From NCBI RefSeq assembly GCF_013375555.1, contig NZ_JABXWB010000005.1, positions 1,638,001 through 1,702,000 of the forward strand: DNA of 64,000 nt. The letters are read 5' to 3'. Of this stretch, positions 27,531 through 36,203 are shown piece by piece. A program made the translations under genes and the position numbers. Numbering within the stretch: position 1 is the first letter of the stretch; each line of letters starts with the position of its first letter. This DNA comes from Sphingobium sp. EM0848. Lineage in GTDB: Bacteria > Pseudomonadota > Alphaproteobacteria > Sphingomonadales > Sphingomonadaceae. The notes beneath the pieces were generated by a model. It was not told where the DNA came from. It did not search any database and worked only from the letters and a program-made list of their open reading frames with translations.

Positions 27531-30500
27531 TTGCTCAGCCGCTTTTTCATCGAAAGGCCGATCTTCGCCTGGGTCATCGCCATTGGTATCATGATGGCGG
27601 GCCTTGGCGCGATGTTGACGCTGCCGATAGCCCAATATCCCGACATCGCCCCGCCTTCCGTCAATATCAACGCCAACTATCCGGGCGCTTCAGCCGAAAC
27701 GGTCGAAACCAGCGTCACTCAGGTCATCGAGCAGCAGCTGACCGGCATCGATGGACTCATGTATTTCTCCTCCTCGTCGACCGCGAACGGCCAGGCGCGG
27801 ATTACCGTCACCTTCAAGAAGGGCACCGACCCCGACACCGCGCAGGTGCAGGTGCAAAATAAGGTGCAACAGGCGCTGAGCCGCCTGCCCAATGCCGTGC
27901 AGCAGCAGGGGCTGACGGTCACCAAGTCGCAGACCGACTTCCTGATGCTGGTCGGCCTTTATGACAAGACGGACACGGCGTCCCAGACCGATATTGCTGA
28001 CTATCTGGTCAATAATTTCCAGGATCCGATCGCCCGTATCGATGGCGTTGGATCGTCGCAGATTTTCGGATCGCAATATGCGATGCGCATCTGGCTCGAC
28101 CCCTATAAGCTCGCCACCGTCAAACTGATGCCGTCTGATGTGCAAAGTGCCATCGCCGCCCAAAATGTCGAGGTGTCCGCCGGCCAGATCGGCGCCGATC
28201 CCGCCCCCGAAGGGCAGCAGATCAACGCGACCGTCACTGCTCAGTCCCGGCTGCAAACACCCGAGCAATTCCGCAACATCGTCGTCAAGACGCAGAGCGA
28301 CGGATCGGTCGTCCACCTGTCCGACGTGGCACGGGTCGAGCTGGGCAATGAAAGCTATACCTCTTCGGCCCGCATGAACGGCCATCCCGCATCCGGCATG
28401 GCGATCCAGCTTGCGCCTGGTGCCGACGCCCTCAAGACCGCGGAACTGGTCAAAGCGAAGGTCCAGCAGCTCTCTACCAATCTCCCCCATGGCTATGTCG
28501 TCAACTATCCGCGCGACACCACACCCTTCATCAAACTGTCGGTCGAGGAAGTTGTCCAGACGCTGATCGAAGCCGTGGCACTGGTCGTGGTGGTGATGTT
28601 CGTCTTCCTGCAAAGCTGGCGTGCGACGTTGGTGCCGGCCATCGCCGTGCCGGTGGTGCTGCTCGGCACGTTCGGCGTGCTGGCGCTCTTTGGCTATTCG
28701 ATCAACACCATGACGCTGTTCGGCATGGTGCTGTCCATCGGCCTGCTGGTCGACGACGCGATCGTCGTGGTCGAAAATGTCGAGCGCCTCATGGAGGAAG
28801 AGGGCCTTTCTCCGCGAGAGGCCACGATCAAGTCGATGGAGGAAATCGGCAGCGCGCTCGTCGGCATCGCGCTCGTCCTGTCCGCTGTGCTGCTACCCAT
28901 GGCCTTTTTTGGTGGTTCGACCGGCGTCATCTATCGCCAGTTCTCGATCACCATCGTGTCCTCGATGCTGCTTTCCGTGCTGGTCGCGCTGATCCTTTCA
29001 CCCGCGCTGTGCGCCACGATCCTGAAGCCCATAGCGGAGGAACATCGCGACCGTGGCTGGGCCGGCAAGTTCAACCGCTTCTTCGAAGGGGTCACGCACG
29101 GCTACATGGCGCGGCTCAGGGGCTTTATCGGCCGCCGGACCCTGTTCTGGATCGGTTATGCCGTAGTGCTCGCCCTGCTCTGGCTGCTGTTTGTGCGTTT
29201 GCCCACCAGTTTCCTGCCGGTGGAGGATCAGGGACAGGTGATGGTGCAGGTCACGCTGCCCGCCGGCGCCAAATCCTCACGCACCAGCGCTGCCCTGGAA
29301 CGCATCCAGAATTATTTCCTCAACGATGAGAAGGACAATGTCGCCTTCATCTTCGTGACGCAGGGTTTCAGCTTCGCGGGACAAGGTGAAAACACGGCGC
29401 AGGGTTTCATCAACCTTGCACCCTGGGATGAGCGCAAGGGGGCGACGAACACCGCGACCAGCATCGCGAACCGCGCGACCAAGCAACTCGCCGCGATCCG
29501 CGACGCCAAGGCTCAGTCCATGACCCCTCCGCCCATTCGGGGCCTTGGTCAATCGAACGGCTTCACCTTCGAACTGCTCAACACGGGTGGCCTCAGTCGC
29601 GAACGCTTCCTTGAACTGCGCAACCAGCTCATGAAGGCTGCCTCCGACGATCCGAAGCTGGCCGGGGTGCGTGCCGCCACGCTGGAGGATACCCCGCAGC
29701 TCAAGGTGGACATAGATTCCGAGAAACTTGCGGTCTTGGGCCTCACCCAGAGCAGCGTGAACAATGTGCTGAGCGCCGCCTGGGGCAGCACCTATATCAA
29801 CGATTTCGTCGATCGCGGCCGTGTGAAGCGCGTCTATATGCAGGCCGATGCGCCTTTCCGCGCCCTGCCGACCGATCTCGACAACTGGCAGGTGCGATCA
29901 TCCACCACGGGCGAGATGGTGCCCTTCTCCGCCTTCGCGACCGCCCATTGGACGATGGGACCGACCACCCTGTCGCGTTTCAACGGCCAGTCCTCCTATG
30001 AAATCCAGGGCCAGGCCGCGCCCGGCGCCAGTTCCGGCGAAGCGATGGACGAGTTGGTGAAGCTTCAGAAACAGCTCCCCCCCGGCACCAGCTTCGCCTG
30101 GAGCGGCCTGTCCTATCAGGAGCAACTGTCCGGCGGACAGGCTCCCCTGCTCTACGGCCTTTCGGTACTGGTGGTATTCCTCTGCCTGGCCGCGCTCTAC
30201 GAAAGCTGGTCGATCCCGCTCGCGGTGCTGCTGGTCATCCCGCTCGGCCTGATCGGCGCGGTGCTGGCGGTGACGCTGCGCGGGCTGGAGAATAATATCT
30301 ATTTCCAGGTCGGTCTGCTCACCACCATGGGCCTCGCCGCGAAGAATGCGATCCTGATCGTGGAGTTCGCCGAACTCGCCTATCTGCAGGGCAAGGATGC
30401 GATGACCGCCGCACTGGAGGCCGCACGCCTGCGCTTTCGCCCGATCCTGATGACTTCGCTTGCCTTCGTCGCGGGCGTCATCCCCCTCGCCATCGCCACG

Positions 30501-30674
30501 GGGGCGGGCGCGCAGAGCCGCGTTGCCATCGGCACGGCGGTCATCGGCGGGATGCTGACCGCGACAATACTCGCCATCTTCTATGTTCCTCTCTTCTTCC
30601 TGACGATCATGCGCCTCTTCAACCGCAAGGGGCAGCCGCCCGCCACCACATCTGCCGAGGAGGTTCCGGCTTGA
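27531..30674 (+). CDS. RND multidrug efflux permease, HAE1 type
   Basis: This 1047-residue pump matches AcrB/MexB in length and topology. The start is TTG 27531, placed behind AAGGGAGG and before the conserved MLSRFFIERPIFAWVIAIGI. The proton-relay aspartate pair is visible in GLLVDDAIVVVENVER, and GLAAKNAILIVEFA marks the second repeat. Large periplasmic loops carry the drug-binding porter domains. It lies 13 bases after the adaptor gene and overlaps the channel gene as TTGA. Drugs or aromatic compounds are likely substrates, but the sequence does not say which. Confidence 0.96.
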   Translation: MLSRFFIERPIFAWVIAIGIMMAGLGAMLTLPIAQYPDIAPPSVNINANYPGASAETVETSVTQVIEQQLTGIDGLMYFSSSSTANGQARITVTFKKGTDPDTAQVQVQNKVQQALSRLPNAVQQQGLTVTKSQTDFLMLVGLYDKTDTASQTDIADYLVNNFQDPIARIDGVGSSQIFGSQYAMRIWLDPYKLATVKLMPSDVQSAIAAQNVEVSAGQIGADPAPEGQQINATVTAQSRLQTPEQFRNIVVKTQSDGSVVHLSDVARVELGNESYTSSARMNGHPASGMAIQLAPGADALKTAELVKAKVQQLSTNLPHGYVVNYPRDTTPFIKLSVEEVVQTLIEAVALVVVVMFVFLQSWRATLVPAIAVPVVLLGTFGVLALFGYSINTMTLFGMVLSIGLLVDDAIVVVENVERLMEEEGLSPREATIKSMEEIGSALVGIALVLSAVLLPMAFFGGSTGVIYRQFSITIVSSMLLSVLVALILSPALCATILKPIAEEHRDRGWAGKFNRFFEGVTHGYMARLRGFIGRRTLFWIGYAVVLALLWLLFVRLPTSFLPVEDQGQVMVQVTLPAGAKSSRTSAALERIQNYFLNDEKDNVAFIFVTQGFSFAGQGENTAQGFINLAPWDERKGATNTATSIANRATKQLAAIRDAKAQSMTPPPIRGLGQSNGFTFELLNTGGLSRERFLELRNQLMKAASDDPKLAGVRAATLEDTPQLKVDIDSEKLAVLGLTQSSVNNVLSAAWGSTYINDFVDRGRVKRVYMQADAPFRALPTDLDNWQVRSSTTGEMVPFSAFATAHWTMGPTTLSRFNGQSSYEIQGQAAPGASSGEAMDELVKLQKQLPPGTSFAWSGLSYQEQLSGGQAPLLYGLSVLVVFLCLAALYESWSIPLAVLLVIPLGLIGAVLAVTLRGLENNIYFQVGLLTTMGLAAKNAILIVEFAELAYLQGKDAMTAALEAARLRFRPILMTSLAFVAGVIPLAIATGAGAQSRVAIGTAVIGGMLTATILAIFYVPLFFLTIMRLFNRKGQPPATTSAEEVPA

Positions 30675-32047
30675 AGCGCGCTCTCCTGACCCTGACCTCC
30701 ATGGCGGCGCTGTCGGCCTGCAACATGGCGCCGCATTATGTCCGTCCGACGCCCCCGGTTCCCACAAACTTCCCCAGCGGTCCGGCCTACGCCCCAGCAG
30801 CGGCCACGGAAAAGCCCGGCCTGCCCTGGACCGCGCTGATCGGCGACCCGCGCCTCAAGACGGTGATCGAACGCGCCCTTGTCAATAATCGCGACCTGCG
30901 CGCAGCCCTGGCCAATGTGCAGTCGGCCCGCGCCCAATATCGGGTCCAGCGCGCCGCCCAGCTTCCCGTCATCGCCGGAAGCGCCGCCGCGAGTTTCTCT
31001 CGCCAGAACGACCAGCGACAGAACAGCTACAGCACCGATATCGGTTTCAGCGCGTTCGAGATCGACCTGTTCGGCCGGGTGAAAAATCTGACCCAATCCG
31101 CGCTCGAATCCTATCTGGCGACGGAGGAAGGTGCCCGCGCCACCCGCATCACCCTGATCGCGGAAACGGCCAACGCCTATGCCACTCTCGCCGCCGATCA
31201 GGAACTGCTTACCCTCTCCCGCCAGACCCTGGTCAGCGCCGAACGGACGCTCGCTCTCACCCAGTCGCTCAACGGCTCGGGATTGATCGGCAAGCTCGAC
31301 GTCCATCAGGCTGAAACCACGGTGGAACAGGCGCGCAGCGATATCGCCGCCAATGTGACGCAGGTGGCGCAGGACCGGAATGCCCTCGACCTGTTGGTCG
31401 GCGCGCCGGTCGAGAATGGCCTCCTGCCCCAATCGCTGGAAAGCCTGACCGCCAGCATCGCCAAGACGCCCGCAGGCCTGTCCTCCGACGTTCTGCTCCA
31501 GCGCCCGGACGTACTCCGGGCGGAACATCAGCTCAAGGCCGCCAATGCCGATATCGGCGCAGCCCGTGCGGCCATGTTCCCCAAGATCAGCCTCACCACC
31601 GCCATCGGCGTCGCGAGTTCGGCGCTGTCCTCGCTCTTCACCGGTGGCGCCTTCGTGTGGTCCGCCGCGCCGTCCGCGAGCCTGCCGATCTTCGGTGGTG
31701 CCGCGCGCGGCAACCTCGACTACAGCAAGGCGCAGCGCGACCTCTATCTGGCCCAATATGAAAAGGCGATCCAGACCGCCTTTCAGGAGGTATCCGACGC
31801 CCTCGCCCGCGAAGGCACGATCGACGGTCAGCAAGCCGCCCAGCAACGGCTGGTCCTCGCCAACCAGCGCAGCTACGCGCTGGCCGATCAACGCTATCGC
31901 GCGGGCATAGACACCTTCCTCAACAGCCTGACCAGCCAGCGTAGCCTCTACAGCGCCCAGCAAAGCGCCATCGTGACCAACCTGGCGCTGGTCCAGAACC
32001 GCATTTTGCTCTACCGCGTGATCGGGGCTGATTTTGCGGGTGCGTGA
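30671..32047 (+). CDS. Outer-membrane efflux channel, NodT/OprM type lipoprotein
   Basis: This 458-residue TolC-like protein forms the outer-membrane duct of the tripartite pump. TTG 30671 is taken as the start because it overlaps the pump stop as TTGA and is followed at once by a lipoprotein signal ending in AALSACNMAP. The NodT family pattern appears as VIERALVNNRDLRAALANVQ, FEIDLFGRVKNLTQSALES and LLQRPDVLRAEHQLKAANADIGAARAAMFP. It completes an adaptor-pump-channel operon. No clear terminator was seen after it. Confidence 0.95.
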   Translation: MKRALLTLTSMAALSACNMAPHYVRPTPPVPTNFPSGPAYAPAAATEKPGLPWTALIGDPRLKTVIERALVNNRDLRAALANVQSARAQYRVQRAAQLPVIAGSAAASFSRQNDQRQNSYSTDIGFSAFEIDLFGRVKNLTQSALESYLATEEGARATRITLIAETANAYATLAADQELLTLSRQTLVSAERTLALTQSLNGSGLIGKLDVHQAETTVEQARSDIAANVTQVAQDRNALDLLVGAPVENGLLPQSLESLTASIAKTPAGLSSDVLLQRPDVLRAEHQLKAANADIGAARAAMFPKISLTTAIGVASSALSSLFTGGAFVWSAAPSASLPIFGGAARGNLDYSKAQRDLYLAQYEKAIQTAFQEVSDALAREGTIDGQQAAQQRLVLANQRSYALADQRYRAGIDTFLNSLTSQRSLYSAQQSAIVTNLALVQNRILLYRVIGADFAGA

Positions 32048-32234
32048 CTGGACTAAGGACGGTCCGCTATGGGGCGATGGCGTCGGGTGAGCCGACATGG
32101 AAGGCCGGGTTCCCAACAGGAACCGGAAAGGAGGTTTCGACAGATTCGGTAAAGCTCGGATTGCAGCGCAGACGTTGTCGTTCATGCTACCGAAATGATC
32201 GGGGGGGCCATTTCAAGACTTCTTCACGCAAACG
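32048..32234. other. Gap after the efflux operon, nothing recognised
   Basis: The stretch between the channel gene and the first small reading frame holds no gene-like frame with a ribosome site or family likeness, and no clear hairpin. Together with the next two weak calls it forms a 700-base patch (32048-32759) that looks different from its surroundings. Confidence 0.4.
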
Positions 32235-32408
32235 ATGAGAGAGTTTGGCGCTGTTCCTAGGCGTGGGCTGATCTACGTTGGGATAGCAGGTGTGCTCTCG
32301 GCAATAACTGACCTAATGCATTGGGGCTTGGGCGCGAAACTCGGCGGATTGGACTACGCCCTTCTTGGTGTCGTAATATGCCGTGGCTGGCAGCAGCATA
32401 TACAATGA
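32235..32408 (+). CDS. Possible small hydrophobic protein, 57 residues
   Basis: ATG 32235 opens 57 codons with one hydrophobic stretch (GLIYVGIAGVLSAITDLMHW) that could cross the membrane. There is no strong ribosome site and no family I know. The stretch is AT-richer than the neighbouring operons, suggesting recent arrival or decay. It may be part of one broken gene together with the frame at 32465. Low confidence. Confidence 0.25.
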   Translation: MREFGAVPRRGLIYVGIAGVLSAITDLMHWGLGAKLGGLDYALLGVVICRGWQQHIQ

Positions 32409-32464
32409 CGATGACGATGGTTCGATAGCCGTCATCTGTAGTTGGCTTTGTCAAATCTACGGCC

Positions 32465-32677
32465 GTGACGATCTTGATGTTCGTACTGATATTATCCAGC
32501 TTGGCTGTTTTAGTTTATGCTTCTCGCGCCGGGTTGGACGACGGCATAATCGTTTCAACGGTCATTACCTTGCTTCTTATCGGTTTGCTCTTTGTTACGT
32601 TCCTGCTCGCGTGGCCGATTGCACAGGCGATATCCAAGCAGCCATTCAAATTATTAAATGAACGATATTGGCCCTAG
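32465..32677 (+). CDS. Possible small two-helix membrane protein, 70 residues
   Basis: GTG 32465 begins 70 codons with two clear hydrophobic helices (ILMFVLILSSLAVLVYA and VITLLLIGLLFVTFLLAWPI) and a polar tail, LLNERYWP. The pattern of residues looks like a genuine membrane protein, but no ribosome site precedes the GTG. The frame stays open about 36 bases upstream without a standard start, so the true 5' end may be lost. AT-richer composition sets it apart from its neighbours. No family is recognised. Confidence 0.35.
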   Translation: MTILMFVLILSSLAVLVYASRAGLDDGIIVSTVITLLLIGLLFVTFLLAWPIAQAISKQPFKLLNERYWP

Positions 32678-32759
32678 GCGATAGCATTCCGCAATCTCTC
32701 TTGCTGGGCATGAAAGAGGGTGAGCCGAAGCCCGCCCCATCTTTTGCAACGTCTGCTGT

Positions 32760-33047
32760 TCAGGCGGCCAGCAATGGCTCTATATCCTCTATATCGGCGG
32801 GGCGGCTTATCAGCAGATCATAATGCGCCTGGAGGTTCAGCCAGAACTCTGGCGTCGTGCCCAGCGCCCGCGACAGCCGCATGGCGGTATCGACCGTCAC
32901 CGCGGTATTCTCCGAACACAGACGCTCAATGCGCGTGCGGGGTACATGGATATGCTTGGCCAACTTCCCGGCGCTAATCCCCATTTCCTCCAGAAATTCA
33001 TGGCGGAGGATTTCGCCGGGATGGACCGGCACTTGCAGCATGGTCAT
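32760..33047 (-). CDS. higA: HigA-type antitoxin
   Basis: This 95-residue protein is an XRE-type DNA-binding antitoxin of the HigA/VapI family. VHPGEILRHEFLEEMGIS at the N-terminus, the helix-turn-helix around AGKLAKHIHVPRTRIERL, and the late GTTPEFWLNLQAHYDL are characteristic. ATG 33047 follows AAAGGA. It lies 12 bases after the toxin gene, the toxin-first order usual for higBA. The protein should neutralise HigB and repress the operon, possibly through the palindrome at 33345-33358. Confidence 0.92.
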   Translation of the reverse strand: MTMLQVPVHPGEILRHEFLEEMGISAGKLAKHIHVPRTRIERLCSENTAVTVDTAMRLSRALGTTPEFWLNLQAHYDLLISRPADIEDIEPLLAA

Positions 33048-33059
33048 GGCGTTGTCCTT

Positions 33060-33344
33060 TCAGTGATAATCCACGATCTCGACTTGATCCGGGCCGTTAT
33101 CGGTCCAGACAAAACAGATGCGCCATTGACCGTTGATGCGGATCGAATGTTGACCCGCCCGATCGCCGGACAGCGCTTCCAACCGATTAGCTGGTGGGAC
33201 ACGAAGGTCGTCCAGCTTCACCGCAGCCTCCAGCATCGCGACCTTGCGCACAGCAACCCTGAACAGATCGGCCGGGAAGCCCTTGGCAGCTTTACCGGCC
33301 AGCACTTGTTCGATTAGCTTCCCTTTGACGACCTGTATCATCAT
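33060..33344 (-). CDS. higB: HigB/RelE-type toxin
   Basis: The product (about 94 residues) resembles HigB mRNA interferases of the RelE fold, with [41 protein letters not shown] and the diagnostic [14 protein letters not shown] 33344 or the next ATG 33341 is preferred because family members begin with a short MIQ-type strand. An upstream start at 33377 would place 11 codons inside the palindromic operator. No good ribosome site precedes either start. In the family, the free toxin cuts mRNA on the ribosome until bound by HigA. Confidence 0.88.
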   Translation of the reverse strand: MMIQVVKGKLIEQVLAGKAAKGFPADLFRVAVRKVAMLEAAVKLDDLRVPPANRLEALSGDRAGQHSIRINGQWRICFVWTDNGPDQVEIVDYH

Positions 33345-33369
33345 ATGATACGTATCATTCCACGATACA
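33334..33369. promoter_or_regulatory. Palindromic candidate operator of higBA
   Basis: ATGATACGTATCAT at 33345-33358 is a perfect 14-base palindrome. Outer half-sites TGTATC (33334-33339) and GATACA (33364-33369) extend the symmetry. It sits at the 5' end of higB, where HigA autoregulation would act. Part of it touches the toxin start codons. Confidence 0.6.
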
Positions 33370-33675
33370 TCAGGCAAGGTGCTTTTTTACAGGTAGGCAC
33401 GAAAAGCCCGCTGGGCGGGACGGCCTGATCGTGACGGCGGAATCTGCGTCAGCCAAGGATTTATTATCACCCGGAGACCTTGGTAAAGCCCGCGCGGCGC
33501 CTGAACGAAACCCACATGTGCTCGGTCGAAGATCGAGCACGATGCTATAAGCCGGTGAAGGTATGTTTGCGAGTTCATCCATCTTGGTGGTGCCTGGATC
33601 GGGCGTTCGAGGACAAGGCCCCCCGAACGCTCCAGGGCTGATGACGTTGACGAGGATACTCCCATCCGCCGTGGC
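33370..33675. other. Intergenic gap between higBA and pntB
   Basis: No gene is supported in these 306 bases. One inverted repeat, GTGCTCG (33518-33524) and CGAGCAC (33534-33540) with a 9-base loop, could form a small hairpin; its role is unclear. It does not directly follow either neighbouring gene. Confidence 0.4.
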
Positions 33676-35070
33676 TCAGTGCAGCCCTGATCCGCCTCCC
33701 GCCAGTTCCTTGGCGATGGTTCCGACCATGTCCTTGGCATCGCCGAACAGCATCTGGGTGTTGCTGTTGTAATAGATCGGATTGTCGATCCCGGCGAAGC
33801 CCGCATTCATGCTGCGCTTGATCACGAACACCGACTTGGCGCGATCCGCCTCGATGATCGGCATGCCCGCGATCGCGCTCTGCGGATCGTCGCGCGCCGA
33901 CGGGTTGATCGTGTCGTTCGCGCCGATGATCAGCGCCACGTCCGCCTGCGGCAGTTCCGGGTTGATGTCGTCCAGCTCGACCAGCTGCTCATAGGGCACG
34001 TTCGCCTCTGCCAGCAGCACGTTCATATGCCCCGGCATGCGACCCGCCACCGGATGGATCGCGAACTTGACGTCCACGCCCTTCTTGGTGAGCGCCTGAT
34101 AGAGTTCGCTGACCTTGTGCTGGGCCTGCGCCACGGCCATGCCATAGCCCGGAATGATGACGACATTGCTGGCATTCTCCAGCTGCATCGCCGCTTCCTC
34201 GGCCGAGGCGGAACGCACCACGCGGTCGTCCTTGCCACCGGCCGCGCCCGCCACGACCTTGCCGAAGCCGCCGAACATGACGTTGGCGAAGCTGCGGTTC
34301 ATCGCCTTGCACATGATCACCGCCAGGATGAAGCCCGAAGCCCCGTCCAGCGCGCCCGCCACGATCAGCAGCTTGTTGCCCAGCGCAAAGCCCATGGCGC
34401 TCGCCGCCAGACCAGCATAGCTGTTCAGGAGCGCGATCACGGTCGGCATGTCCGCGCCGCCGATCGGGATCACCAGCAGGATACCAAAGAGCAGCGCCAG
34501 CGCGACAAAGGCCGGGAACAGGTAAGTCTGCGTCGGATCGATGGCCAGCATCGTCCCGATCACCACCGCCGCCAGCGCCACGCCGCCATTGACGATGCGC
34601 TGACCGGGGAAGGACACCGGACGGCTGCCCATCAGTTCCTGCAACTTGGCAAAGGCGATGACCGAGGCGGTGCAGGTCAGGAAACCCAGCAGCATCTCGA
34701 ACATCAGCGCCCACAGGATGAAGCTGCCCGCATATTGCGCATGGGCATGCTTGTAATATTCCGCCGCGCCGATCAGGCCGACCGCCAGCGCGCCGAAAGC
34801 GTGGGAAATCGCCGTCCGCTGCGGGATCGCCGTCATCGGCATCAGCAGCGCCATGGGAATGCCCACCGCCGCGCCAGCGATCATGGCGATGAGGATGAGG
34901 TTATAGTCGACGACCTCATGCTGGACCAAAGCGCCGATAATCGCGACGAGCATGCCGATCTCACCGGCGCGCACGCCCCGGCGCGCGGTCGAAGGGTGGC
35001 TCATCCACATGAGCGCGAGGATGAACAGCGAGGACGAGAGGATCGCGGCGAAGGGTACGAACGCGTTCAT
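33676..35070 (-). CDS. pntB: NAD(P) transhydrogenase subunit beta
   Basis: PntB couples proton entry to hydride transfer from NADH to NADP+ in the inner membrane. The 464-residue protein begins with several membrane helices (for example VPFAAILSSSLFILALMW) and ends with the NADP-binding domain III, where GYGMAVAQAQHKVSELYQAL and DVALIIGANDTINPSARDDP are characteristic. It starts one base after the pntAB stop, so the two genes are coupled. The product needs the alpha subunit PntAA, whose gene is not nearby. Confidence 0.96.
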   Translation of the reverse strand: MNAFVPFAAILSSSLFILALMWMSHPSTARRGVRAGEIGMLVAIIGALVQHEVVDYNLILIAMIAGAAVGIPMALLMPMTAIPQRTAISHAFGALAVGLIGAAEYYKHAHAQYAGSFILWALMFEMLLGFLTCTASVIAFAKLQELMGSRPVSFPGQRIVNGGVALAAVVIGTMLAIDPTQTYLFPAFVALALLFGILLVIPIGGADMPTVIALLNSYAGLAASAMGFALGNKLLIVAGALDGASGFILAVIMCKAMNRSFANVMFGGFGKVVAGAAGGKDDRVVRSASAEEAAMQLENASNVVIIPGYGMAVAQAQHKVSELYQALTKKGVDVKFAIHPVAGRMPGHMNVLLAEANVPYEQLVELDDINPELPQADVALIIGANDTINPSARDDPQSAIAGMPIIEADRAKSVFVIKRSMNAGFAGIDNPIYYNSNTQMLFGDAKDMVGTIAKELAGGGSGLH

Positions 35071-35071
35071 C

Positions 35072-35362
35072 TTACTTCCCCCGCGGCTTGAACATCTTGA
35101 GCATGCGGTCGGTGATCATGAAGCCCGAAACCAGGTTCACCGTCGCACAGAAGACCGCGATGAAGCCCAGCGTCTTGGCCAGCGGCGTCGCGCCTTCCTC
35201 ACCCGTGATCGTGATCGCGCCGACAATCACCACCGCCGCGATCGCATTGGTCAGCGACATCAAAGGCGAGTGCAAAAGCGGCGACACCTTCTTGATCAGC
35301 TGAAAACCTACAAAGCCCGCCAGAATGAAGACGAACAAATAATCCGGATTAAGTGCGCTCAC
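35072..35362 (-). CDS. pntAB: NAD(P) transhydrogenase subunit alpha, membrane part
   Basis: This short protein (96 residues from GTG 35362) corresponds to the C-terminal membrane domain of PntA, which in alphaproteobacteria is encoded separately. LNPDYLFVFILAGFVGFQLI, SPLMSLTNAIAAVVIVGAI and FMITDRMLKMFKP are typical. GTG 35362 is preferred over TTG 35368 because AGGGGA stands 6 bases before the GTG but directly touches the TTG. The NAD-binding pntAA, normally just upstream, is missing: the next gene is cobU. Confidence 0.93.
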   Translation of the reverse strand: MSALNPDYLFVFILAGFVGFQLIKKVSPLLHSPLMSLTNAIAAVVIVGAITITGEEGATPLAKTLGFIAVFCATVNLVSGFMITDRMLKMFKPRGK

Positions 35363-35693
35363 CGACAATCCCCTGATTCAGCATATCCATAGCAAGGCGG
35401 AAAAGCCGCTCTTCACGATGAGCAAATCCTAATGGATGGTAGAGTTCACAATGCCCTGATCCTTCGCTGGACCGGCTGTTGCCCATGATCCCCTCCACAG
35501 CTCTTCAGCGGCGTTGCCCCTATTGCCTCCACTTTGGACAGGCAAGACGTACAATCCCAAATATCAACCCGGCAGTTCGCGCAACGAAGTTTTCTTATAC
35601 CCCCGTCTAGGTCGCGTTTCCGTTCAAACATTGCCGTGGCGTAACATTTCGCTGACATTGCTGAATAGCTTAATAATGCACATTTGTGCAATA
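35363..35693. other. Gap between pntAB and cobU
   Basis: About 330 bases without a secure gene, where pntAA would normally stand. A minus-strand frame from 35631 to 35446 (61 codons) contains LRCANCRVDIWDCTSC, a zinc-ribbon-like cysteine pattern, but has no ribosome site, so it is only noted here. The pnt promoter should lie in this gap; none was convincing. Confidence 0.4.
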
Positions 35694-35700
35694 TTAAGCT
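35667..35700. repeat. Near-perfect 34-base palindrome at the 3' end of cobU
   Basis: The two 17-base arms (35667-35683 and 35684-35700) match with two mismatched pairs; the core is TGCACA-TT-TGTGCA. It includes the cobU stop codon. On the minus strand it could form a long AT-rich hairpin ending the riboswitch 3 operon, but no T-run follows. A protein-binding site is the alternative. Confidence 0.6.
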
Positions 35701-36203
35701 TTGAGCGTCAGGGGCAACCCTGCCGTCACCAGCACAACTTCCTGACATAATGCAGCCATTTTCTGATTGAGCCAGCCCGCCTCATCCCGAAACCGCCGCG
35801 CCAGCACATTGTCCGGCACGATGCTGAGGCCCACTTCATTGGCCACCAATGTGACAGGCGCGGGACAGGTCGCCACGGCGTCGATCAATTCGGATCGCGC
35901 TGTGACCACATCCGCCTCCGCCAGGATAAGATTGGACAGCCACAGGGTCAGGCAATCGATCAGCACCCCCGCTGTCCGGTGTCCGGCGTCGCGGATCGCT
36001 CCGGCCAGATCCAGCGGTGCCTCAACGGTCAGCCAGCGTGCTCCGCGTTCGCCCCGGTGGCGGGCGATGCGTTCAGTCATTTCCGCGTCGAAGGCCTGCG
36101 CCGTGGCAATATAGGCGAGTTGCCCCACCACCGCCTCGCATCGCAACTGCGCATAGCGGCTCTTGCCCGAACGCGCGCCGCCGAGCACCAGTAATGTCGT
36201 CAC
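35694..36203 (-). CDS. cobU: Adenosylcobinamide kinase / phosphate guanylyltransferase (CobU/CobP)
   Basis: This bifunctional enzyme phosphorylates adenosylcobinamide and adds GMP, giving AdoCbi-GDP. The 169-residue protein has the P-loop LVLGGARSGKSRYAQ at its N-terminus, then YIATAQAFDAEMTERIARHR and VLIDCLTLWLSNL, and VVANEVG-like LVANEVGLSIVPDN. The start is GTG 36203, which overlaps the cbiB stop as GTGA; an upstream start at 36248 would place 15 extra residues before the P-loop strand. It is the last gene of the riboswitch 3 operon. Confidence 0.95.
   Translation of the reverse strand: MTTLLVLGGARSGKSRYAQLRCEAVVGQLAYIATAQAFDAEMTERIARHRGERGARWLTVEAPLDLAGAIRDAGHRTAGVLIDCLTLWLSNLILAEADVVTARSELIDAVATCPAPVTLVANEVGLSIVPDNVLARRFRDEAGWLNQKMAALCQEVVLVTAGLPLTLKA

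Noticed and set aside
35446..35631. 61-codon minus-strand frame with a CxxC...CxxC zinc-ribbon-like pattern
   Set aside because: No ribosome site, no recognised family, and it lies in a gap with promoter-like AT-rich sequence; kept only as a note.
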